A DNA stretch of 64,000 nt from Flammula alnicola (Eukaryota; Basidiomycota; Agaricomycetes; Agaricales; Strophariaceae): contig JADNRV010000037.1 of assembly GCA_015499995.1 (NCBI GenBank), forward strand, positions 1 through 64,000. Reading direction: 5' to 3'. The notes under the pieces were generated by a model that saw only the letters and a program-made list of their open reading frames with translations, made no database searches and was not told the DNA's origin. Made by a program: the position numbers and the translations under genes. Shown here one piece after another: positions 45,901 to 57,175 of the stretch. Each line of letters opens with the position of its first letter. The stretch's first letter is position 1.

Positions 45901-47401
45901 TCAATTCGACTTCAAGATCGCGCGCCTCGTCGCGTCGCGGCCTGCCTTGAGGAGAAGTGATAGTTCGTTTCCCCCGGTACCTCGGACAGGACCCTTCCCA
46001 GCAAGTCGGGCAGCTTGAAGGCGATCAATCATGGCACTTGCGGGACACCCTCCACGGGCACCAGGTGTCGATCGAGACATGCTGACGACATATAGACATG
46101 CGATGCGAATGTGGCTGTCTCGTAAACGCTTCAAAGCTGTCACGGCAGCGTCGTAGGGCTCTCGGAGTGCGGGGGTGGACTGCGCTACTTCGCGAACAGA
46201 TCGAGGGAAGGCTGAGAGATTGTTGAGATATTCCTGATGTTTCCCTGGCATATACCGTCTCATCCTTTCCATGAACCCATGATCGGCGCGCTTATTCTCT
46301 GGAGAAGGCGCAGGATAACGGCGTTGTCGTAATTTATGATCGACGTCCAGGAATACATCAAGGGCATGCATCACGCTGCTCTGTCCAGCGGAGGGTCCAC
46401 TGAGATCCAAATGTTCAGATGTGTCGACCCCTTCGTAAATCCATCCAGGTTCCGTGGGTCCTTTGGCGTCGCTGCCCTCGAACCATGGGCGAATATCCCA
46501 GTAGAAGACGTGAGGGTCGCAAATGGGGCGAACGGATTGAATGATCTCGCTGATGCTATCGATAATGCCCGCCAGTCTTGTCAGGTCACGGGCGACTTTG
46601 GAGATGGACGTCAAGTCTGTGATGTTGGGTAGAGAGGTGTAGTCATCGATTATGCGTAAAAATTCGACACCGCGTAACTCGGCCCATGCTGAAGAACGAT
46701 AAAAGTTCCTTTCGTCATCTGTTCCTGAAAACAAATTAAGGAAACGCATATTATCGATGGATAGGGGCAGGTCTGGATTGACCAGTTCCCAATTCCACAA
46801 CACGGTATCAGCGAAAGTGAGCACAGGCGCAAAGCCAAGATGACGGGATATTTGCATCAACGGAATCGCCAAGGTCTTAGGCACGACGGCGGGACGGGGA
46901 CTGTCCACGGAACTCGGCATGGAATGAACGTAGAAGCTAACAAGCCACGCTAGAACCATGTGTGCACGTTGAGAACTACGAAGGTCGCTGTGGAGAGGCA
47001 AAGTGTCGAGGACTGGCCACTATACGCGTCGTTTCAGCCTTGTACCTTTGACAAAAAAGAACGAAGAAGAAAAAACGAACCGACGCGATATTCGACCTCC
47101 ACTGTTCACCAAAGGCGCGTTTTTCAACGGCCTCCTCGGATTCGTCTTCGCCCAAGCTGAGATTTCCATTCGCCTCGCGGAGGGCATCTTCCCAGATATT
47201 GTATTCCGAAGGTAGGCGGGGAAGGGGTTGCGACGGAAAAAATCCTGTTGACGTGTTGACATCGAAAGAACTAGGCATGACTCTCTGGGTGACCACCTTG
47301 CGGTAGTTGACGTTGATGGTCGAGTTGAAGAGGGAGAGGGCGAATCTAAGGCAGAGACGAATGAAAACAGGAGGGGTTTGGAGGACGTTGACGATATCCA
47401 T
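45901..47401 (-). CDS. Indoleamine 2,3-dioxygenase
   Basis: Heme dioxygenase that opens the indole ring of tryptophan to N-formylkynurenine, the first step of the kynurenine route to NAD. The IDO pattern is clear: NFYRSSAWAELRGVEFLRII, GPSAGQSSVMHALDVFLDVD, MRRYMPGKHQEYL, LKRLRDSHIRIACLYVVSMS (containing the proximal heme His) and GTGGNELSLLLKAGRDATRR at the end. The N-terminal exon (MDIVNVLQTPPVFIRLCLRF) carries PSEYNIWEDALREANGNLSL. One intron near 47018-47090. The long loop PGARGGCPASAMIDRLQAAR before GTGG is typical of fungal forms. The length, near 480 aa, is usual for fungal IDOs. A TATATAA box lies 58-64 bp upstream. Confidence 0.93.
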
Positions 47402-47458
47402 GGATGGTTAGGTGACGGGGAGGGGAATGTTGAAAGGTGGTTGAGGATCTGCCATGGC

Positions 47459-47465
47459 TTATATA
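47459..47465 (-). promoter_or_regulatory. TATA box of the indoleamine dioxygenase gene
   Basis: TATATAA on the minus strand, 58-64 bp upstream of the ATG at 47401, within a generally GC-moderate region. Confidence 0.55.
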
Positions 47466-48198
47466 GAAAAAAAGGACTAGGTTGAAAGAGAAAAAAAAGA
47501 GATGCGTCCAGTTCCCTGGATTACCCCTTGTCGGAGAACCATCCGTTTTGCGAGTATCCGGGAGCCGGCAGAGAAGGCAGTGAAATCTAATCTGTTCAAG
47601 GGGAGAGGGAGGTATGTTAGCTCCGTTGACTGGATCTTTCAATGCTTTATCCATATGTTAGATCTCGAATCTTGTCAAATATAGAAATATATATCACCTC
47701 AGGTTTTTCTCACACTGCCTGCATCCCAATCAATTCCGTCTCCTTGATTGACTTGCCCTTTTCAATATCCCTTTAACGTCCTTGGCAACTGCTCTTCGCT
47801 CTCTTCCGTTGTCACTTACAATTTCACCGCCGACGCCCACTCCCAGTCCACTTTTTCCTAATTTCCGAGATGGATTCCATCGACAGTTTGCATTTTTTGG
47901 GGGTGATCAGCCAAGGTTGTAACCAAGATGATCGGACTCAGGAACACAGATGATTTAGTCTTGCGCCCACAATCGTCGAAAGTTGAAACCGATCCGGAGA
48001 CCTCCTCAATGGACAACGTGCAAGCGAAGTCCGAACCCTGCTCATAAGCCCTGTCGTCACAAATATCTATTTTCGACCTTCCTCTCGACCCTTATTTTTT
48101 TTTTCTTTTTGCCGTTCATTTCCGATCCCGTTCAACCTGATGACGGACCACGGGTCTATGAGGGTCCTCAGCGCCCATGGTCTCTGCGGGTCTTCAAC

Positions 48199-48234
48199 GA
48201 GAAGACTCGGAGACCGAGTTCGGAGACCGAGTCT
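48199..48234. repeat. 10-bp perfect inverted repeat with internal 12-bp direct repeat
   Basis: Arms GAAGACTCGG and CCGAGTCTTC surround 16 nt; CGGAGACCGAGT occurs twice in tandem inside. It can form a stable hairpin in DNA or RNA. It lies about 90 bp beyond the HIBCH stop codon. Confidence 0.8.
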
Positions 48235-48322
48235 TCCCCACGCTTGATCGGATATGTCTATTCCCAGCATGACTCCCGCAAACGTTTACAATATTGGTCC
48301 AACTAGTCATCGTCCATCCAAG

Positions 48323-50201
48323 TCATGACTTGGAGGTATGTTTCCACTTCAGCCATACCCTATTGCCGTCCGCGTTGTCCGTAAGTTCGCATCGTCGTTG
48401 AACAACTTCTAGCACCTTCTCTTTCACTCCCATCTTCCCCGGACGAAGGTCAGCAAACCTGGCGAGCAATTCGTCTAAACGTACTCCGAGTCCTCCGCCG
48501 GACGCGTGAGAACCCATGACCACCGAACCGATTTCTTCCTCAGTAGGCAAAGCATACTTCAATGGGTTAGAAATGGTCCCTGATGTGAGTTCCTCCGGGA
48601 GAGTGAGGGAAGGTGCATCAGCCAAGTAGGGAGATTTCGGGTCAAAGAATCTGGAAACAAGCGCAGACGAAACCTCCGTGATGTTCGATGGGGACCACTG
48701 GGGACGGTCCTTGCTTTTTTTAACAAGCACCGCTTCAACACCTGTGAAGAAATCGGGAGTTGCGCCACGCTAAAACATCAGGTCAGAAAATGAAGATAAA
48801 TAACTTGACAAGAAACTGACACAAAAGGCAGTAGCTATTTTGAGTTCCATTTCCAAGACTTGAAGTAGAGATTGCTTGGATCCTCGGCGAACGGCTTCTA
48901 GTGCAACCTTCAAGCTGGTAGGGCTACGCAGGTGTAACATCGCCAATGTGTCGGAAGCCCACTTCTGGACTTCTTCGTTTTCGATCTCAGTCAAGGATTC
49001 AAGTTCCTTGACAATATCCTCGACAGTGTTGTGACGGAACGCAATATCCAAGGCAACTCTCTTAGCACCTGTAAATGGAGCTGGAGGTTCATTGGGTTCA
49101 CGTTCTGAGGAAAGATCTTCAATAGTACGATCAATAAGACTGGCGTGTGGCTGATGAAGCTCGGCAAGGCAGTCGAGAAGTTGGGGGATTCGCCTGGACG
49201 GAATGAAATGCGTTGCAAATCCGTGCTCGCTAGCAGATGTTTCAATATTCGGAAAAGAACGGTGACAACTCCCACTTACAAAACAGCGCGACCGGATAAC
49301 GTGTCTGACGTCAGTGCAAGGTAGGTACCTATTTCACCATCCATCCGAGAGAGAAAATAGCTACCGCCCACGTCTGGACAGTAGCCTATTTTCGTCTCAG
49401 GCATAGAAAATACAGTTTTCTCAGTGGCAATGCGGAATGGAGCATTCGCGGCCAGTCCAACGCCGCCCCCCACTGCAAACCAGGTTAGTAATGGGGTACT
49501 CTGATTGGGCAACAAGAAACTACGCACTCGTCATTCCGTCGAGAATAGCGATATACGGTTTTTTGAGTGCCGCAAGGATATAATCCATTTCAAACCTTGA
49601 AGAGCGTTAGTAAGAAAGCACTGCCCCCATCAACCCCAAGGAATATGAAATACTTACTCTCGTTTGAAATATTCAACTGCTTTAGGAATTGTTGCAGGAT
49701 CCGAAGCATTTTCCACTACACCTAAAATTATTTGGTTAAAATAAAGGGTTTCCGAAAAGGCCTTGGTGACTCACTCGCAACATCACCTCCGATGCAAAAT
49801 GCACGCCCAACTCCTCTTGCAACAATGGTACCGCAGAGATCGGATGCACTCCATTCCTAACGGAAAACAGATTATTGACTCGTTTGAGCTACAAAGACAA
49901 CTAAGCAAACCTCGATTTTCGGCCGGAGGGCTGAGAGCATAGTCTCATCAAGGGCATTGAGTTTGGAAGGCCTGTTGAGAATGTAGGTTCGAAGGGAAGC
50001 GTTTGATTCAAACTTGACAGTCGGCTGATATTGGACGCGTCAGCTGGGTAAAGGGTTGCTATTTGGATGGCATACCTCTATCTCGGACGCAGAGGGGGCA
50101 CTGGTGGACGCAGACATGATATGTTGGCTGATCGCTGTTGTTCTCTGGGCAGCGCGAACAGCACCGCGAGACATGCTGTTGCGGATGGTAGCGGCTAACA
50201 T
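48323..50201 (-). CDS. 3-hydroxyisobutyryl-CoA hydrolase (HIBCH/Ehd3-like)
   Basis: Mitochondrial crotonase-fold thioesterase of valine catabolism. The oxyanion/active-site region reads GGGVGLAANAPFRIATEKTV followed by FSMPETKIGYCPDVGGSYFL. ERxx-type downstream blocks include GATPDFFTGVEAVLVKKSKD and the C-terminal domain SHASGGGLGVRLDELLARFA. Upstream, LNRPSKLNALDETM gives the crotonase start. Three in-frame ATGs (50201 MLAATIRNSMSRGAVRAAQR, then 50174, then MSASTS) precede it. The longest yields an Arg/Ala-rich, acid-free leader that looks like a mitochondrial presequence, so I take 50201. About nine introns. HIBCH is separated from the ordinary enoyl-CoA hydratase family by its extended C-terminus. 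Confidence 0.88.
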
Positions 50202-50407
50202 GAAGAAGAGGCTTCACCGCGACAAGGACGTGATTGCCCGGCTTCCTGCGGACACCGAATCGAATGGACGTGCAAGTTGAAAAGGTCACGGTATGAACTG
50301 ATGAACGTCCAACAACAATGTTATGGTTAGGGTTTGAATTTGATTTATCCCAATTCCCCTAACTCCTGACCCCAGTCACATTGTCTTCTTGCTATATACT
50401 CTCCGTC
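50202..50407. promoter_or_regulatory. 206-bp bidirectional promoter (HIBCH / TBCE)
   Basis: Divergent start codons at 50201 (-) and 50408 (+). No TATA box or other element recognised. Confidence 0.5.
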
Positions 50408-52420
50408 ATGGAAAGTCGCGCCCCTTCTGTCGGCGCACGCATCAGTCACAATGGCCATCTTGGAACTATCAAATATGTTGGTCCAGTGGATAACACCCCT
50501 GGGCTGTGGCTGGGTGTAGAATGGGACAGTCCAGATCGCGGTAAACATGATGGAAATAAGGATGGCAAGCAATATTTCACTTGTCGGTAAGCCACTGTAA
50601 TACTCTACGTCAAAGAATCCAACGCGATCCTCGGTCTGCAGGTTCAAAACCTCAGGATCTTTCATCCGGCCGACATCTCATATCCTATACGGTATATCGT
50701 TTCTAGAGGCTCTGTCAGCAAAGTACATTGAAACGTTACATGGATCGAAAAGCCAAGAAACGGTCACCCTCGGATCGTCGCAAGGTGTCATCCAAGTTGA
50801 AGCTGTGTCTCTGGACAAAATCAGAGAGAAATTCGCCCGTTTGGATCGGTTGCGCGAAGTTAGCCTTGAGAATGCAAACGTTGTCAAGGGAGATCCCTCA
50901 GGAAGTATCTTGAATATATGCCCGAGTAAGTACCGTCCTCGTCTATCCAAAGAGCGGCTTTAATTTTAAAAGACATTCGTGGATTGGATATTTCTCAGAA
51001 CCTCTTACCGAGCTGGGAGGCCGTCGCTCAAATCACCCAGGAGTTACCCTTGCTTCAAAGGCTTTCGTTGAAGTGAGTCATGCGATTATGAACTCTATTC
51101 TCAAATATAACTCCACCCAGTCGCAACCGACTACAGATGCCTACAAACTACGACGTTTTGACAAACGCGTTTCTGAAACTAACAGAGATTCACTTGAATG
51201 ACACGTTAATGACTTGGACAGATATGCAAACAATCACAGCATCCATGCCACAGCTTCAGGCTATTGAAATGGGCTATAACCGACTCACCCGACTAGGCAG
51301 TGATAAACCTCCGACATCTTACAATTCCACCGTCCTATTCTTCAATCTTGATAGCAATTCATGTTCGGACTGGATCCATATCTGCTCTTCTCTGAGGGAG
51401 TACAAGTCGTATGTTGTCCATTCAATATCGCTTAATTTATCTCCGTCATTATCAGACGTCAAGTTTGCAGCGCGTTGTCTTGACTTCCAATTCCGTCGAA
51501 ACTATCCCCTTTCCGGAATATCCTTCAGACTTCCTACCTGGTATCAAGTATCTCTCGCTATCGGATAATCGCATCCGCGGTTGGGACGCCATCGATGCTC
51601 TTTCGTGCTGGCTCCCTGGTCTGGAGACCTTAACCATAGGCGGAAATGCACTGGTAGCTGGTGAACACACATGTTACTATGCTCTCTAGGCTTGACCTAA
51701 CAACCTCTTTTTCATGAAGGGATGAGCGAGGAAACCAATCACGACCCTTGTTGATTGCGAGAATTCCATCCCTTCGTACACTCGATGGCGCAGCTGTAAG
51801 TGATATAAGTGTAATCTCGAGAGGCCCCCACCGATGTTTCGGAACACTATCTAGATTTCTTCCAGAGAGCGCACAGATTCAGAGCTCTTCTACATGTCGT
51901 CTATCATGCAGAAGGAATTGTCTCCGATGAAGTGCGGAGCAAGACCCACTACCACTGGAAAAACCTATGCAAAAGTTAATCGATTCCTTTGTCTCCTTTT
52001 TAGAAAGCTGACATCTCCTGCAGAGCACGGGAGACCAGATGAGGTCCAGGAAACGCGGAAGACACAGAACAAACTTGGCAACCAGCTAATGGGTTTGTTT
52101 TTTTTGCCCTATAGCCATGACCAACCGCTGAAAACCCGTCAGATCTGAAGTTATACCGATTCGAGCAATTTATGGAGCAAAACAATCAATTTCCGGATGC
52201 TCCAGAGGCCACACTTCGTGTCCTTCCGAGCATGTCATTGCGCATTTTGAGACTGAAAATCTGCAAGGTACTGAAGTGTGATGCTCGCCATATCAACATC
52301 ACATTCTGGTTGCGGATGGGACATGGGGCTCTTGCAAAGCTAGATAATGAGCATGATTCCAGAGACCTAGATTGGCTTGGAATAGAAAATGATTCACAAA
52401 TTATATATCAGGTACAATAG
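50408..52420 (+). CDS. Tubulin-specific chaperone E (TBCE/Pac2/Alp21)
   Basis: Tubulin-folding cofactor that binds alpha-tubulin. Order of domains: N-terminal CAP-Gly (VGARISHNGHLGTIKYVGPV, LWLGVEWDSPDRGKHDG), leucine-rich repeats (RLDRLREVSLENANVV, IRGLDISQNLLPSWEAV, LTEIHLNDTLMTW, LPGIKYLSLSDNRIRGWDAI), the LRR cap region, and a ubiquitin-like C-terminus (TLRVLPSMSLRILRLKICKV). The conserved KNLCKKHGRPDEVQ is recovered by removing a 52-nt intron near 51975-52026. Around 51870-51925 the conserved RTDSELFYMSS frame and the following DEVRSKTHYHWKN frame disagree by one base. About nine introns. The identity is firm. Confidence 0.9.
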
Positions 52421-52911
52421 TACAATTAGAACACAGGGAACATGACGCAAGGAGTAGTACAAGAGAATACAACATATTTCCCCCGAATGCACGACTGCGT
52501 GTGCAACCTGAGGCCTTCACAGCTGTCGCACGTCTTTGAACCTTCGCGCCGTGATTCCGAAGACAATACCTAGCTCCAAAGGAACATGCACATACCTGTT
52601 TCCGATGAGCCTAACCATGGAATACCTTGACCGGATCTTGTTCGCTCAAGAACCATGAGATATGAGATTGTGAGGACCGAGAGCCTTAACCTTCCACCGT
52701 GAGTTGCGCGTTGCCTCCGGATGGGCCGGACTGAGATGGTAGATGTTCTTCACACCCCTCCGAGCGGCGTTGACCAACCATTAGAGAAGTACACGGGTCC
52801 GGGTAAACGACGACAACACCAAAAGAGCGGAGAAGTCCAGTATAGAAGGAAAGAAACCATTCGACGCCGTCCGTTTTATCCCGCTCACGACCTTTATAAA
52901 ATAAACCCCTT
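52421..52911. other. Convergent intergenic region
   Basis: 3' regions of TBCE and the SR-type gene. Open minus-strand frames here are overlaps of the RS-coding repeat and carry no independent signal. Confidence 0.4.
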
Positions 52912-54349
52912 TCAACGCGACCATCCTTCGCCATTTTGCCTTGAGGACCTATCATCATATCGATCTTCTTTGTCATCGCGTCTTCTGTCGTCTCTGCGGC
53001 GGTCTTGATCATCCCTACGTCGGTCATAATAATAATCAGGCGGTCTGCGGTCATCATAGCCTCCGCGCCGGTAATCATCGTACCCTGCAGGCCTTTTATC
53101 ATCAACCTCCCTCCTGGGGGGCGGAGACCTGGGTGGGCGACGGTCATCATGTTCCCCACGGCGTGGAGGTGACCTAGAACGATCACGGCGATATCTGTCA
53201 TCTCTGCGATCACTGTAACGGTCATCGCGTCTATCGTCACGACGGTCGTCGCGGCGATAGTTATCAGGTCCCGAGCGCTGGGGCTCTTTTCTAAGTTTTC
53301 ATAAAATATAGAGCAAAAGAAAACTCACAGAATCGTCCAAAGTCACGCGAACAGGACGGCCCCGAAGATCTTTTCCGTCCAAGTCTTTCACGGCACGGTC
53401 AGCGTCTTCCCGGGATAAATACTCAAGGATTCTGCGTATGGACAATGAGTGACTAAATTAAACATAGACAGCGGATAAAGCACCCTTGGCCAGGAACATC
53501 GCGGTCGATATCAGCGAAGGAAACGCTGCCAGCATCTCGACCAAAGTCCTTCAAGTCCTAAGGGCAGCAACAAGTGTTAGGTCCATCCAGGTCTACGGGT
53601 TCCAGGGCTTCAAATCCTTGGCCGGGTCAATGGAGCAGGATCCGATAATCCATGAGATAGTATACGCCAACGTCCTCGTCAAGGGGTGCGAGCGAGAAAC
53701 CAATCCACGGCCAAACAACCTGTCTATAAGGACGAGCGGGAGGGAATCGTACCTGCCAGCTGGTGTCACGAGAAACACCCGATACAATCAGACGAATACC
53801 AGGCGGCCTGCGAGAACGAGGAGCTCTAAAAAGAAAAATTATTAAAATATTAGATAAGCTTCATTTTGCCTTCGAAACCATACCCATAGCCTCCTCTTTC
53901 CTCGTGAACTTCACGGCGAGGACGACTTTCTTTTGCGAATTCAACAACAATACTGGAACGAGGATTAAATCAATGATATTCATAACAAATAGAAGAGACT
54001 TACTTGGTTCCCATGAAGGGTTTTCCATTGAAGGTATGGACAGCATCTTCAGCATCCTACGGGTAAAAATTAGACCAACGATAGTAAGAACCAAAGAAAT
54101 TTCACCTTTGCGTTTTCGAATTCAACGAAGCCAAAACCTACGATAGAACGATAAATAATGAACCAATAAAAATAAATTGCACAAACCAGTCATGACACGA
54201 CAGTCGATGATACGACCATAGCCATCGAAAAACTTGGATACATCGTCGGACCGAGCATCAGTGGGGAGCCCTGTGATAGAATGGCGGTCAACTCGAGTAA
54301 AACTAACTTGAGCTCAGTACTCACTGCCAAGATAGAGACGTCTGGACAT
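52912..54349 (-). CDS. SR-type RNA-binding protein, two RRMs (Srp2/Npl3-like)
   Basis: Nuclear splicing/export factor. The start MSRRLYLG (RNP2) is followed by LPTDARSDDVSKFFDGYGRI and GFGFVEFENAKDAEDAV (RNP1), giving RRM1. A Pro/Arg hinge (RAPRSRRPPGIRLIVSGVSR) leads into RRM2 (TSWQDLKDFGRDAGSVSFAD, YLSREDADRAVKDLDGKDL). The last exon encodes a repetitive Arg/Asp/Ser tail with RSRSPPRRG and many RRDD units, ending RQNGEGWSR (stop at 52912-52914). The tail is RD-rich more than classical RS. About seven introns. Subfamily (Srp2, Npl3 or SRSF1-like) is not resolved by eye. Confidence 0.88.
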
Positions 54350-54587
54350 GGTGGTAAGAGAGTAAGGTGAGTGAGGATTCACCTCGATCTGAGTTTGAAT
54401 TTGATGAATAACAACATGCTTCTGGAGCACGGACCACCTTTGCCTGACAAAGATCCTTAATTTCTCAGTGACATCGAATACTCGAGTAGATAGTTGATGT
54501 TATAAACATTTTAAAGCTGGTATAGGAAAGTGGGAGAGCATGAAAGATGTATGTACTAGAGAATAGACAATAACAATTACAGATAGA

Positions 54588-56600
54588 CTAATGTTGGGAC
54601 CAATCAATAGAGTTGATGTCAATCCCCTCTTGCACCATCTCCCACAAAGGGCTAGAACGAAAAGGTCAGCAAACACAATACTACGTATGGAAGAGATAAA
54701 ATGCAAACCTCATCTCGCGAAGCTTGTGAACAGTTCTAATGATGTGTTCGACAACAAAGTCCACTTCAGCTTCAGTGGTGAAACGGCCAATACCGAAGCG
54801 TAGCGATGAGTGCGCCATGTCCTCAGCAGCACCTGGAAAGAAGAAAATAAGATACTGTCCAGAAGTTCGATGGGCAAGAGAAAGACATACCAAGCGCTCG
54901 CAATACATAGGATGGCTCTAATGAAGCAGATGTACAAGCGCTACCTGACGACAACGCAATATCCTGAAATCTAATGAGAATCACTTTGAATTGCGAATAT
55001 GGCAAGTAACGAACCTTGAGTGCCATCAACAAACTTTCACCCTCCACATATGAAAAGCTAAGATTGACACATCCAGGATAACCATTCGGATCACCATTCC
55101 TCACAACATGTTCGACTTCAGAGTTGATTTTCTGGATAAGACGGTCGGAGAGCTCTTTTATGTGAGCTTGGTCTCTCTAAATATGAAGGAAGATTCTAGA
55201 TCAGTATCACGCACAACTTCTGTCGCACAATCTGGCCGTTAAATCAGCACCCCTGCACAAAAATCATAGCTGAGCTAGTCCATTCAGAGACAGTAAACTG
55301 CCTCTATAGGTCCACTCAACTCGACGACTCGTTGTCGCTCAGGTGCAATCTTCATCACAATGTATTCAGCAAAGATGATGTACTCACCAACATCTCTTTT
55401 TGAGCAATTCGGGCGGCTTCGCCCAATCCCACAACCAAAGCCGCTGGGACGGTACCACTCCGTAATCCTCGCTCTTGACCACCCCCGCTCAGAATTGGCT
55501 CTAATCGCACCCTAGGCCTTCTTCGAACGTAAGCAGCTCCTATACCTTTCGGACCATATAGTTTGTGACCAGAGATGCTCATCAAGTCAATATTCATCTC
55601 GTTGACATCGAGGTGGATTTTCCCGACAGCCTGAGCGGCATCTGTGTGGAAATATACACCACGATGCTTGCGAATAAGTGCCCCAATCTCTTTCAGTGGT
55701 TGAATCACACCCGTTTCGTTGTTGACGGCCATGATGGAGACGAGCGATGTTGTGGGTCGAATGGCGGCCTCCAATTCCTCTAGAGAGATGACTCCGTTTT
55801 TCTGAACTGGGAGATATGTGATTTCGAAGCCTTCTTCTCCGAGCTTCCTACAGGAGTCCAAGACGCATTTATGTTCCTATTGCCGAGCATTAAGACGAAA
55901 CGAAAGAGATATCACGACATATCAACCTACCGTTTGGGTAGTGATGATATGACGCTTCTTTTCTTTGTGGAAGCGGGCGACGCCCTTGATAGCCATGTTG
56001 TTGGTTTCGGTAGCCCCAGATGTGAAAACGACATCCTTTGCATCTGCACCAATCAAATCTGCAACATGCTGCCAGAAGTTTTAATATGAGAAAGAATGTC
56101 ATGTTATTAAATCCGCACCTTCCTCGCATCCTCAACCGCCTGCTCAGCTTCCCATCCATATGCGTGCGTCCGGCTGTGAGGGTTACCGTACTGATCAGTT
56201 AGGTAGGGAAGCATGGCGTCAAGCACTCGAGGGTCGACGGGGGTTGTGGCCTGTTTCTGTGTTAGAAGCATGACTTATGCGGAATTAGAGGCTGCATACC
56301 TGCATGTCTAGGTAAATTGGTCTGGTCTTGCCTTCCAACGAGCCTTCGCGGCGAGGTGCTTCCAACTTGAAACCCAACATATCTGCCCAAAACATTAGCA
56401 TTATATAAGTCAGGCGTATTTGATGAATATTTACCTGGCCTTGGTGTGAAATGATTGTCGTCTTGATAAGTTGCGGGAACATCGACGACACTTGCTCTGT
56501 CGGCTCCAGAAGGTTGAACAAAAGCACGGCGCCCACTAACGCTTGCTACAGAAGATGCGACTGATCTTCTGGCCACATTCCTAGATATTCTGGATAGCAT
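54588..56600 (-). CDS. NFS1: Mitochondrial cysteine desulfurase NFS1
   Basis: PLP enzyme that takes sulfur from cysteine for Fe-S cluster assembly and tRNA thiolation. The Arg/Ser-rich leader ([20 protein letters not shown]) is a mitochondrial presequence. The core follows: [66 protein letters not shown], and the PLP lysine in [16 protein letters not shown]. The persulfide cysteine lies in [20 protein letters not shown]. The end is the usual INSIDWSQH (stop at 54588-54590). About nine introns. Complete, with all active-site residues seen. Confidence 0.96.
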
Positions 56601-57175
56601 TGTCGGCGGGGAAGATAAGAGCTGAGCAAATGGACCGAATCGAGTGAGAGAAAGAAAGCGAAAGTCCCAGCCTGCGTGCGATTCAATTCCCGATGACGAA
56701 GAGCGGATTGCCGAACGGTGAATAATATCGCACGTGATACATTTCCCACGATTTTAATAATAATATATTGCATACGTAATAATTTAACCGGCCGACAGCG
56801 GCCAACCCAGGTCCGAGTCACAATTTACCATCGATACTTCTGTCGATGATATTTACTTTAGTCCAGTGTGAGCTACGCGCGCATACGTCCTCTCGACTCC
56901 TGGGTTATTTCCTGTCGATAGAAGTACATGCACAATCAGGTCCCCCTCAAATTGGCAAGTTCTGAACTGGTCCGAATGGCAAGTGCATTTTTTCCTGTTG
57001 AACTTTGAAATTATGTCAACTATTGCTATCCATAACTGGTCTAACCCTTCAGCCATAGCAGCAATACTAGCATGTTTTGCGATTTCACGCTGGGTATTTC
57101 GGACTGATATAAATTCTGCGAAGACAAAATACAAAAGGTTGCGTATTATTTTGAGAGAAAGTAACTATCCGACAA
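56601..57175. other. Intergenic: NFS1 promoter and Cel6A 3' region
   Basis: 575 bp, AT-rich near 56750. No gene supported. Confidence 0.4.

Larger units (their letters stand above)
47402..48322. other. Intergenic: dioxygenase promoter and HIBCH 3' region
   Basis: About 920 bp without a supported gene. Contains the TATA box at 47459-47465, long pyrimidine tracts (47700-47870) and a perfect inverted repeat at 48199-48234. Confidence 0.45.

Noticed and set aside
51975..52026. Open frame LIDSFVSFL in TBCE, first read as coding after a frameshift
   Set aside because: It lies in a 52-nt intron; removing it restores the family signature KNLCKKHGRPDE.
52686..53240. 184-codon minus-strand ORF
   Set aside because: It is the wrong frame of the Arg/Asp repeat tail of the SR-type gene.
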